A stretch of DNA of 24,128 bases, taken from Deltaproteobacteria bacterium RBG_13_61_14 (GTDB lineage Bacteria > RBG-13-61-14). The stretch is taken from the NCBI GenBank assembly GCA_001797815.1, contig MGQK01000121.1, positions 1 through 24,128 on the forward strand. Direction: 5' to 3'. The position numbers and the translations under genes are program-made. The notes under the pieces were generated by a model. The model was not told where the DNA came from, made no database searches, and saw only the letters and a list, made by a program, of their open reading frames with translations. Shown piece after piece: positions 1 to 5,566 of the stretch. Numbering within the stretch: position 1 is the stretch's first letter; each line of letters begins with the position of its first letter.

Positions 1-16
1 AAGAGGGTTTCTCAAT

Positions 17-136
17 TTATTCCTCACAACATTTATCACAAGTAATATTACCAATTGAACAAGAACCAGCGCATCCAGTAATGGCTCCAAATATGTAAGA
101 TCCACAAGTAGCTGCTAAATATGGAGTTGCATACAT
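17..136 (-). CDS. Small Cys-rich peptide, possibly a 3' gene remnant
   Basis: Minus-strand ORF of 39 codons that begins MYATPYLAATCG and ends CDKCCEE. It has six cysteines together with many Ser, Thr and Gly residues. Codons are strongly AT-rich (GGA, TGT, ATT, ACT), unlike the GC-rich genes of the rest of the window, which suggests transferred DNA. The reading frame stays open upstream through the adjacent GGGGGACACC repeat to a TAA at 158-160, so the true 5' end may have been replaced by that repeat. No convincing Shine-Dalgarno is visible. A ribosomally made, modified peptide or a secreted Cys-rich peptide could look like this, but no maturation gene is in view. I do not recognise the family. 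Confidence 0.35.
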   Translation of the reverse strand: MYATPYLAATCGSYIFGAITGCAGSCSIGNITCDKCCEE

Positions 137-179
137 GGAATTCGGGGGACACCATACTTAAATCGGGAAATTAAGCTGC
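137..179 (+). repeat. REP-like motif A, copy 1
   Basis: The core ATTCGGGGGACACC is followed by ATACTTAA, then CGGGAAATTAAGCTG. Two further copies lie at 22732-22756 (minus) and 23473-23510 (plus). Motifs of this kind are widespread in bacterial intergenic DNA and are commonly found near REP-associated tyrosine (IS200/IS605-like) transposases. No transposase is present here. It separates the AT-rich small ORF on the left from the GC-rich adhesin genes on the right. Confidence 0.6.
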
Positions 180-203
180 TGCCCCTTTGGGGTCGGGTTG
201 CTT

Positions 204-1379
204 TTAAAAATCAGAAAAGAGAAGAAGTCCGCCCCTCCAGTCACAGACGCCATTATACAGACCCGCGATCCCTACCCATTCGTTGCAGCCGCCGCTGACC
301 GAAGATGAATCGGCGGTGGCTTGATTGGTGGATCCCCCGCTGACGCTGGCATAACTGCCGCTGGCAATGTTGACCTGGCCCCCGCTGACCGTGGAATGCT
401 GTCCGTTCGTATGGTCTGCCCCATCCCCGGCTATATTAGCCCGGCCGCCCAAAATCGCGGAATAATTGGCATAGGCCACATTGCCATCCGCGATAGCGCC
501 GCCGCCGCCGCCGACCACTGAGGAGTATTGGCCGCTGGCAGTATTATATCGGCCCCCGCTGACGCTGGAATAGAGGAGGCTGGCGGTGTTGTTAGCGCCC
601 CCGCTGATGCTGGAACCATAGCCGTTGGCGGTGTTGCTCTCCCCGCCGCTGACGCTGGCAAACAAAGCGTTGGCAGTGTTGAGCATTCCTCCGGTGACGC
701 TGGAATAGGAACTGAAGATGTTGTTATGGTAACCGGCCACCAGGCCGCCGACCGCGGAATAACTATGACCGGGGCCGATTACCACATTGTGCGAGCCGAT
801 GCGGATGTCGCTGGAGTCCTCGTTATAACCCACAATCAGGTTGCCCAGGCTGTTGATGGTAGCAGTATCGTCAAGGCCGTTCCGCACATGGACGTTGACG
901 CGGGTGAAGATAAAGTCGGTGACCGTGGACCCGCTCAGGGTGACACTGACCGGCTGCAGCTTGGTCTCCAGCGGCGTCACCCGGTTTCCGAGCGCCGTGT
1001 CCGCCGATTCCCGAGTCGCGGTCTCATTGGTGATGTTCGTGGTATTCGTCGCGATGTTGACGGCATTCGCGGCAATATTCGTGGTGTGGGTCGCGATGTT
1101 TCCTTCCGCCGCGGTCATCCGGCCTTCGAGCGCGCTCAGGTCCAGGTCGCTTTGATTGGACTGGTTGTCCAACTGCTGCTGCAAGCCGGCCACCAGCTCT
1201 TGCAAGTCCGCCACCTGGCCTTGCAATGCCAGGATCTGATCCTCCGGGCTGGGCGCAAAGCCCGTGCTCACCGGGCTTGAACCGCCTCCTCCTCCTCCAC
1301 TCCCGGAATTATCACAGGTCTCGCCCATCAAGAAAAAAATCGAGACCAGCACCAACCCTAAAACCATTTTCGACTTCAT
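204..1379 (-). CDS. Surface protein with coiled-coil stalk and C-terminal YadA-like head repeats (paralog 1)
   Basis: A 391-residue protein. The start ATG at 1379 (MKSKM) follows AAAGGAGG at a good distance and matches the paralogs at 2569 and 4453; a second ATG directly precedes it. Order of parts: hydrophobic signal segment (about 5-19) ending MGETC, Gly/Ser linker (about 25-38), heptad coiled coil with repeated LQxQVADLQ and NIATNTTNI patterns (about 45-140), a conserved NVHVRNGL...LGNLIVGYNED segment, then a beta-roll of SVSGGxxNTASG-type repeats to about 370. It closes with a cap ending CDWRGGLLLFSDF. These repeats are the head motif of trimeric autotransporter adhesins, but the C-terminal beta-barrel anchor is absent. 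The role is inferred to be a trimeric surface fibre held at its N terminus. Cys22 may be lipidated, although GET-C is a poor lipobox. Two extra Cys flank the cap. Confidence 0.85.
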   Translation of the reverse strand: MKSKMVLGLVLVSIFFLMGETCDNSGSGGGGGGSSPVSTGFAPSPEDQILALQGQVADLQELVAGLQQQLDNQSNQSDLDLSALEGRMTAAEGNIATHTTNIAANAVNIATNTTNITNETATRESADTALGNRVTPLETKLQPVSVTLSGSTVTDFIFTRVNVHVRNGLDDTATINSLGNLIVGYNEDSSDIRIGSHNVVIGPGHSYSAVGGLVAGYHNNIFSSYSSVTGGMLNTANALFASVSGGESNTANGYGSSISGGANNTASLLYSSVSGGRYNTASGQYSSVVGGGGGAIADGNVAYANYSAILGGRANIAGDGADHTNGQHSTVSGGQVNIASGSYASVSGGSTNQATADSSSVSGGCNEWVGIAGLYNGVCDWRGGLLLFSDF

Positions 1380-1449
1380 CATTGCTCCTCCTTTGAGCCC
1401 TTGAAATGCCATTAATAATAAAAAACCTTACCTTCCCAGAGATAACAGG

Positions 1450-1478
1450 ATTCTAACAAAAGCCCTAAAAATTAACAA
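1450..1478 (-). promoter_or_regulatory. Sigma70-type promoter of paralog 1
   Basis: Read on the minus strand: -35 TTGTTA (1478-1473), a 17-base spacer, and -10 TAGAAT (1455-1450). The same arrangement is found upstream of the two other paralogs at the same relative place, which supports it. The predicted transcript starts about 65 bases before the start codon. Confidence 0.65.
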
Positions 1479-1545
1479 GGACCACTAGAGCAGATTGGCC
1501 CGAAGGGAGGTCTTGGCCCGGCTCAAGTCATGATGCAACCAAGGC

Positions 1546-1576
1546 AAAAAAGGCCGGCCGGAAAACCCGAACGGCC
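1546..1576 (-). terminator. Rho-independent terminator after paralog 2
   Basis: On the minus strand the arm GGCCGTTCGG pairs with CCGGCCGGCC with one internal mismatch and a short loop, and is followed by six T. It lies just downstream of the paralog ending at 1610 and is almost the same hairpin as the one at 2743-2774. Confidence 0.75.
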
Positions 1577-1609
1577 CTTTTGGAGATAGTGAAAATCTTG
1601 GGCCCTTCC

Positions 1610-2569
1610 TCATGGTGGCCGATGTTGATTATTCGCGGTGGTGGTCAGGTTTTCTCCGCCGCTGACAGTGGAACAAGCGAAGCTGGCGGAGTTGGTAAAT
1701 CCCCCGCTGACGGTAGCAGCCCACTCGCTGGCGCTGTTGTGGGATCCCCCGCTGACGCTGGAATAAACCCCGCTGGTCAAGCCGTAAAATCCTCCGCTGA
1801 TGCTGGACCACTGGGCGCCGGCAATGCCGAATGCGCCGCCGCTGACGCTGGAATATTGACCGGAGATGTTGTTATCATAACCCGCCACCAGGCCGCCATA
1901 GGATGAATAACTATGATAAGGGCCAACCACTAAATTGTGCGAGCCGGTGCGGGCGTCGCCTAAGTCCTCGTTGTAGCCGATGATCAGGTTGCCCAGGCTG
2001 TTGGTGGAGTCGGTCTGGCCAAGGCCGTTTCGCACATGGACATTGACCCCGCTGAAGATGAAGTTCGTGCCCGATAGGGTCACCGGCGCCAGCTTGGTCT
2101 CCAGCGGCGTCACCCGGTTTCCGAGCGCGGTGTCGGCCGTCGCCCGGGCCGAGGCCTCATTGGTGATATTCGTGGCGTTGGTCGCAATGTTGGCCTGGTT
2201 GGTGGCGATATCGGCCATGTTGGCGGCAATATCCGAGGTATTGGTCGCGATGTTGGTCGAGTTGGCGCCAATATCCGCGGAGTTGACCGCGAGGTTATTC
2301 TCGTTCGTAGTCACCCGGGCTTCCAGCGCGGTCAGGTCCGTGTCGCTTTGAGTGGCCAGGCCGTCCAGTTGCGTTTGCAAGGCCGCGACCAGCGCTTGCA
2401 GGTCCGCCACCTGGGCCTGAAGCGCCTGGATCTGTTGCTCCGGAGTTTTCGCCGGCGCCATCCCCACCGGGCTGGAACCTCCGCCGCCGCCTCCGGAAGA
2501 TTCACAGGTCTGGCCCATCAAGAAAAAGATCGAGACCAGCGCCAAGCCGATGACCATTTTTGACTTCAT
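1610..2569 (-). CDS. Coiled-coil/YadA-head surface protein, C-terminally shortened (paralog 2)
   Basis: A 319-residue protein starting MKSKMVIGLALVS after AAAGGAGG. It has the same layout as its paralogs: signal segment ending MGQTC, Gly-rich linker, coiled coil with LQAQVADLQALVAALQ heptads and repeated NIATN units, the NVHVRNGLGQTD segment, then only about six head repeats. It ends in ENLTTTANNQHRPP and lacks the aromatic cap with the DWRGG motif that closes paralogs 1 and 3. The last residues look unrelated to the repeat, so a deletion or frameshift probably removed the cap. It has its own promoter (2635-2663) and terminator (1546-1576). Whether the shortened head still folds is unknown. 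Inferred to be exported and attached to the cell surface. Confidence 0.8.
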   Translation of the reverse strand: MKSKMVIGLALVSIFFLMGQTCESSGGGGGGSSPVGMAPAKTPEQQIQALQAQVADLQALVAALQTQLDGLATQSDTDLTALEARVTTNENNLAVNSADIGANSTNIATNTSDIAANMADIATNQANIATNATNITNEASARATADTALGNRVTPLETKLAPVTLSGTNFIFSGVNVHVRNGLGQTDSTNSLGNLIIGYNEDLGDARTGSHNLVVGPYHSYSSYGGLVAGYDNNISGQYSSVSGGAFGIAGAQWSSISGGFYGLTSGVYSSVSGGSHNSASEWAATVSGGFTNSASFACSTVSGGENLTTTANNQHRPP

Positions 2570-2634
2570 CGTCTGCCTCCTTTGATTATCAGTGCATTGC
2601 CAGAAAAACCCTCTCCCGAGCTATAAACACCTGC

Positions 2635-2663
2635 ACCCTAGCAAAGGCCGCTGCGATTTGCAA
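2635..2663 (-). promoter_or_regulatory. Sigma70-type promoter of paralog 2
   Basis: Minus strand: -35 TTGCAA (2663-2658), 17-base spacer, -10 TAGGGT (2640-2635). It aligns with the promoters at 1450-1478 and 4521-4549, all ending their spacer in TTTG(T/C). Confidence 0.6.
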
Positions 2664-2742
2664 GGTTGGCAGGGAGATGAAGGGATCAGACGCGCCAGGC
2701 TGGATTTACTATCTTCGGACCAGCCGGTGGAGCGGACTGGGC

Positions 2743-2774
2743 AAAAAAAGGCCGGCCGGATTTCCGAGCGGCCT
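2743..2774 (-). terminator. Rho-independent terminator after paralog 3 and its tail fragment
   Basis: Minus strand: AGGCCGCTCGG, loop AAAT, CCGGCCGGCC with a C-C mismatch, then seven T. It is the counterpart of the hairpin at 1546-1576. Confidence 0.75.
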
Positions 2775-2793
2775 GTCAAGAAGTTATGGTTTC

Positions 2794-2819
2794 AATCAAT
2801 CTCCGGGGACAGGTTGATT
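2794..2819. repeat. REP-like motif C
   Basis: CTCCGGGGACAGG is flanked by the perfect 6-base inverted pair AATCAA (2794-2799) and TTGATT (2814-2819). It resembles the common GGGGACAGGTT intergenic motif of many bacteria. Single copy in this window. Confidence 0.4.
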
Positions 2820-2872
2820 CTTTGCGCAAGCGGTTAGACCAACCCCCTCACTAAAGAGGAGTCGGAAGATGT

Positions 2873-3208
2873 CTAGAAATCAGTCCAGTAGAACCATCCC
2901 CCTCTCCAGTCATAATCGCCGTTGATTAGGGCGGTATCCCCGAGCCATTGGCCGGAGCCTCCGCTGATCGTAGCCCAATCCGAGGTGGATTGATTGTGTT
3001 GGCCCCCGCTGACGCTGGAAGCTCCACCACTGGCGGTGTTGCTTTCTCCCCCGCTGACGCTTGAACATCCACCGCTGGCAGTCTTATTTAAGCCCCCGCT
3101 GACGCTGGAATAAGGGCCGATGGCGTAGCTAATATATCCTCCGCTGACGCTGCAATATTCTGGGCTAGCGGTGTTGGCAAGCCACTGGCCCAAAGGCCTG
3201 GGGTCGGA
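2873..3208 (-). pseudogene. Orphan C-terminal head segment, in frame behind paralog 3
   Basis: An open frame of 111 codons directly after the TAA of paralog 3 (3211-3209), in the same reading frame. It reads SDPRPLGQW, then six head-repeat units (SVSGG or TISGG types), then the cap ending DYDWRGGWFYWTDF. It has no signal peptide, stalk, Shine-Dalgarno or ATG; the only nearby candidate start is a TTG at 3193. It is therefore the 3' end of a fourth adhesin gene, left by recombination between paralogs. Because it is in frame, reading through one stop codon would extend the paralog 3 head by 111 residues and a second cap. It ends before the terminator at 2743-2774. Confidence 0.75.
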
Positions 3209-4453
3209 TTAGTAATCAGACCACAGCAGATCTCCGCCCTCCCAGTCGTGATCGCCGTTAAACAGGCCCCAATCGCCTACCCATCCATCCGCGCCGCCGC
3301 TGATTGAGGACCAATCCGAGGTGGCCTGATTGTTTTGGCCCCCGCTGACGCTGGCATAATAATCGCTGGCAGTGTTGTTTTCTCCCCCGCTGACGCTGGA
3401 CCAATTGCCGCTGGCGGTGTTGATCCTTCCCCCGCTGACGCTGGAAGAAGTGCCGCTGGCGAGGTTGTATACTCCCCCGCTGACGCTGGACCAATTGCCG
3501 CTGGCGGTGTTGGCCTCTCCCCCGCTGACGCTGGACGTCCCGCCGCTGGCGGTGTTGTATCCTCCCCCGCTGACGCTGGAATACAAGCCGCTGGCGGTGT
3601 TGGCCCCTCCGCCGCTGACGCTGGACTCCTCGCTGCTGGCGGTGTTGTATCCTCCCCCGCTGACGCTGGAAGAAAGGCCGCTGGCGAGGTTGTATACTCC
3701 CCCGCTGACGCTGGAATACCAGCCGCTGGCGGTGTTGCTATGTCCCCCGCTGACGCTGGCATAAATGCCGGAGATGTTGTTATCGTAACCCGCGATCAGG
3801 CCGCTGTAAGAAGAATAACTATGACCGGGGCCGATCACCAGGTTGTGCGAGCCAGTGCGGGTGTCGCCGTCAACATCCTCATTGTAGCCGATGATCAGGT
3901 TGCCCAGGGAGTTGGTGGTATCTGTAGCGCCAAGGCCGTTCCTCACATGAACATTGACTCCGGTGAAGATGAAGTCAGTGCCGGAAACGCTGACATTGGC
4001 CAACTTGGTCTCCAGCGGCGTCACCCGGTTTCCGAGCGCGGTATCTGCAGATTCCCGGGTCAAGGCCTCATTGCTGAGGTTGGTGGCGTTGGCCGCGATA
4101 TTGCCGGTGTTGGTGGAGATATCAGAAGCATTAATGCCAATGTCCACCGCGTTCGCCGAGATGTTATTCTCGTTGGTCGTCACCCGTCCTTCCAGCGCGG
4201 TCAGGTCCGAGCCGCTTTGAGTGGCCAAGCCGTCCAGTTGCGTTTGCAAGACCGCGACCAGCTCTTGGAGGTCCGCCACCTGGGCCTGCAACGCCCGGAT
4301 CTGCTGCTCCGGGCTGGGCGGAAATCCCGTGGTCACCGGGCTTTGACCGCCTCCTCCTCCTGATCCTCCGCCGCCGGAAGAATCACAGGTCTCGCCCATC
4401 AAGAAAAAGATCGAGCCCAGAACCAAGCCGAAAACCATTTTAGACTTTTTCAT
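3209..4453 (-). CDS. Coiled-coil/YadA-head surface protein with the longest head (paralog 3)
   Basis: A 414-residue protein starting MKKSKMVFGLVLGS after AAGGAGGG. Order of parts: signal segment ending MGETC, linker of Gly and Ser (about 26-36), coiled coil (about 45-150, with LQAQVADLQELVAVLQ), the conserved NVHVRNGLGATDTTN segment, then eleven regular 15-residue head units of the form SVSGGxxNTASGxxS, and the cap ending DWEGGDLLWSDY. The unit is the trimeric autotransporter (YadA, Hep_Hag) head repeat, which folds as a left-handed beta roll in trimers. There is no membrane anchor at the C terminus. Inferred: N-terminally tethered fibre with the head outermost, acting in adhesion or as a surface coat. 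It is followed in frame by an orphan tail segment. Confidence 0.85.
   Translation of the reverse strand: MKKSKMVFGLVLGSIFFLMGETCDSSGGGGSGGGGGQSPVTTGFPPSPEQQIRALQAQVADLQELVAVLQTQLDGLATQSGSDLTALEGRVTTNENNISANAVDIGINASDISTNTGNIAANATNLSNEALTRESADTALGNRVTPLETKLANVSVSGTDFIFTGVNVHVRNGLGATDTTNSLGNLIIGYNEDVDGDTRTGSHNLVIGPGHSYSSYSGLIAGYDNNISGIYASVSGGHSNTASGWYSSVSGGVYNLASGLSSSVSGGGYNTASSEESSVSGGGANTASGLYSSVSGGGYNTASGGTSSVSGGEANTASGNWSSVSGGVYNLASGTSSSVSGGRINTASGNWSSVSGGENNTASDYYASVSGGQNNQATSDWSSISGGADGWVGDWGLFNGDHDWEGGDLLWSDY
3335..3770 (-). repeat. 45-bp tandem repeats encoding head units
   Basis: About ten copies of a 45-base unit whose plus-strand form contains CCCCCGCTGACGCTGGA and CCGCTGGCGGTGTTG. 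Each copy encodes one 15-residue head unit of paralog 3. The high identity between copies makes this a likely site of slippage or unequal recombination, and keeps several other frames open by composition. Confidence 0.85.
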
Positions 4454-4520
4454 CCGCCCTCCTTAGTCCTCTGGCGCCATTATAAAGATAACCAACCTTT
4501 GCTTAGCCAGATATTGAAGG

Positions 4521-4549
4521 ATTCTAACAAAGGTCCTTGAAATTTACAA
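4521..4549 (-). promoter_or_regulatory. Sigma70-type promoter of paralog 3
   Basis: Minus strand: -35 TTGTAA (4549-4544), 17-base spacer, -10 TAGAAT (4526-4521). The TTTGTTAGAATCCT block is identical in the promoter of paralog 1. Confidence 0.65.
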
Positions 4550-4601
4550 TGGGAGCGAGGTCAGAGCTTCAGTTTACACATAAGGCAGTGAACAGTAAGC
4601 A

Positions 4602-4655
4602 GTTCCTGGTTCCTGGTTTCTGGTTCCTGGTTCACGGTGCCGGGTTCCTGGTTCG
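4602..4655. repeat. Degenerate TTCCTGG tandem repeat
   Basis: Repeated GGTTCCTGGTTTCTGGTTCC-like units of 7 bases and multiples of 7. Low-complexity intergenic sequence; no function inferred. Confidence 0.7.
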
Positions 4656-4827
4656 ACCTCAGGTTTTGGACAAGAAAATCTGCGGAATCTGTGGAAAAGA
4701 GGTTTCACGCCAAGGCGCAAAGGAGCAAAGGGAAAAGAGGGAATCAGTTCAAGTTCACGTTCAAGTTCAAGGGGATTAACCCTGCCACCCTTGCACCCTG
4801 CCACCTTTTCCGTTGCGGAAAAGATCA

Positions 4828-4932
4828 TGTCGTAGTAAGTGCGAATGGTGTCCTGGTAAGGGCGGATGGTGTTTTTATGGGTGCGGAAGGCGTCTGGATA
4901 AGGGAGAATCGTGTCGTAGTAAGGACGATTCG
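4828..4932. repeat. Five-copy 21-bp tandem repeat
   Basis: Five consecutive 21-base units, for example TGTCGTAGTAAGTGCGAATGG followed by TGTCCTGGTAAGGGCGGATGG. Copies 1 and 5 share TGTCGTAGTAAG. The period of seven codons leaves long frames open on both strands, with 7-residue repeats such as TPSALTR on the minus strand. It may be decayed coding DNA or a simple satellite. Confidence 0.75.
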
Positions 4933-5153
4933 GACAGGTGACGGGTCGTTATGGGGGCCCAATTTGGCACCCATTTCGAGATCGCACTCAAGATGACCTT
5001 GAGGGAAAATATTTTTGGGAATTTTGCAAGAATTTCCAAGAAGTTGTGCGCGGCTGAGGTCAGTCGCGCCCCTATCCGTGCTCTCGGCCAAATAAATCAA
5101 AAAAGCCATTATAAATCGCCAGGTTAGCATCTCGAACCATCGTTTCATTTCAG

Positions 5154-5194
5154 CCTTCACTCTTCACCTTTCATCCTTCACTCTTCATCCTTCC
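5154..5194. repeat. CTTCACTCTTCA low-complexity repeat
   Basis: CCTTCACTCTTCACC is followed by TTTCATCCTTCACTCTTCAT and CCTTCC. Simple imperfect direct repeats in non-coding DNA. Confidence 0.6.
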
Positions 5195-5247
5195 CCATTA
5201 TTGTAAGTTTGTTGCAGTTTTTAAGGAATTGGGGATTGCAGATTTAA

Positions 5248-5298
5248 GATTTTGGATTGGGCGGTCCTTGGCAAATCCGAAATCCGCAATCCAAAATC
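5248..5298. repeat. Inverted repeat with 12-bp perfect arms
   Basis: GATTTTGGATTG (5248-5259) and CAATCCAAAATC (5287-5298) are perfect reverse complements separated by 27 bases. Sequences like this recur in intergenic DNA of many environmental genomes. It may form a hairpin; it has no clear gene to terminate. Confidence 0.6.
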
Positions 5299-5395
5299 AA
5301 AAATTGAACGCTTGGCCTCCTGCCTCTTGCCATCCCGCCAAGACTCGGGACAGGCTTTGAGGGCCTGTAGCCCAAACAATAATTGCCTTCCCGAT

Positions 5396-5460
5396 GTAGG
5401 GGCGCGGCTTGCCGCGCCCAATCAAATTGCGCAGATGGGCAGGGCAAGCCCTGCCCCTAC
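5396..5460. repeat. Nested palindromic element (two hairpins inside an inverted repeat)
   Basis: Outer arms GTAGGGGC (5396-5403) and GCCCCTAC (5453-5460) enclose two strong hairpins: GGCGCGG-CTTG-CCGCGCC (5401-5418) and GGGCAGGGC-AA-GCCCTGCCC (5437-5456). The layout is that of a small mobile palindromic repeat. It lies about 50 bases before the promoter at 5512-5540. Confidence 0.65.
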
Positions 5461-5511
5461 CAACCGAAAAACGATACCAACTGGTTTGGGCCCATTTCAA
5501 TGAGGAAGGTC

Positions 5512-5540
5512 TTGAGCCTCCCTGCCAATCGTGGTAGGCT
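5512..5540 (+). promoter_or_regulatory. Likely promoter of the rhomboid/dipeptidase operon
   Basis: TTGAGC (5512-5517), 17-base spacer, TAGGCT (5535-5540). It follows the TTGnnn-N17-TAGnnT pattern of the adhesin promoters. The transcript would start about 20 bases before the start codon at 5567. Confidence 0.45.
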
Positions 5541-5566
5541 CTGGAAACTTAAGGTAAGGTTTCGCC

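Larger units (their letters stand above)
4550..5511. other. Non-coding repeat-rich spacer
   Basis: Nearly 1 kb between the minus-strand adhesin block and the plus-strand operon. Several short open frames exist but none has a Shine-Dalgarno, a recognisable family or the codon use of the neighbours. It holds five low-complexity or palindromic elements, listed separately, plus a TTCAAG-rich stretch near 4745-4770. No RNA gene was recognised. Confidence 0.6.

Noticed and set aside
528-1280. Long plus-strand frame opposite adhesin paralog 1, rich in SAPADAG-like repeats
   Set aside because: It is the antisense of the head repeats and coiled coil; low-complexity, with no Shine-Dalgarno. The minus-strand product has clear domains.
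3335-3770. Regular direct repeats considered as a CRISPR array
   Set aside because: There are no unique spacers; the whole period is a coding repeat for the adhesin head, and no cas gene is present.
3335-4363. 342-codon plus-strand frame opposite paralog 3 and further open frames over the same repeats
   Set aside because: The 45-base unit is a multiple of three and lacks stops in several frames, so these frames are by-products of the repeat.
4637-4996. Plus-strand frame with heptad repeats (VVVSANG-like)
   Set aside because: It crosses several unrelated low-complexity repeats and has no ribosome binding site; the heptads come from the 21-base satellite.
4825-5160. Minus-strand 111-codon frame ending in TPSALTR-type repeats
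   Set aside because: The C-terminal part is the 21-base repeat and the rest shows no domain; start region weak. Could not be supported as a gene.
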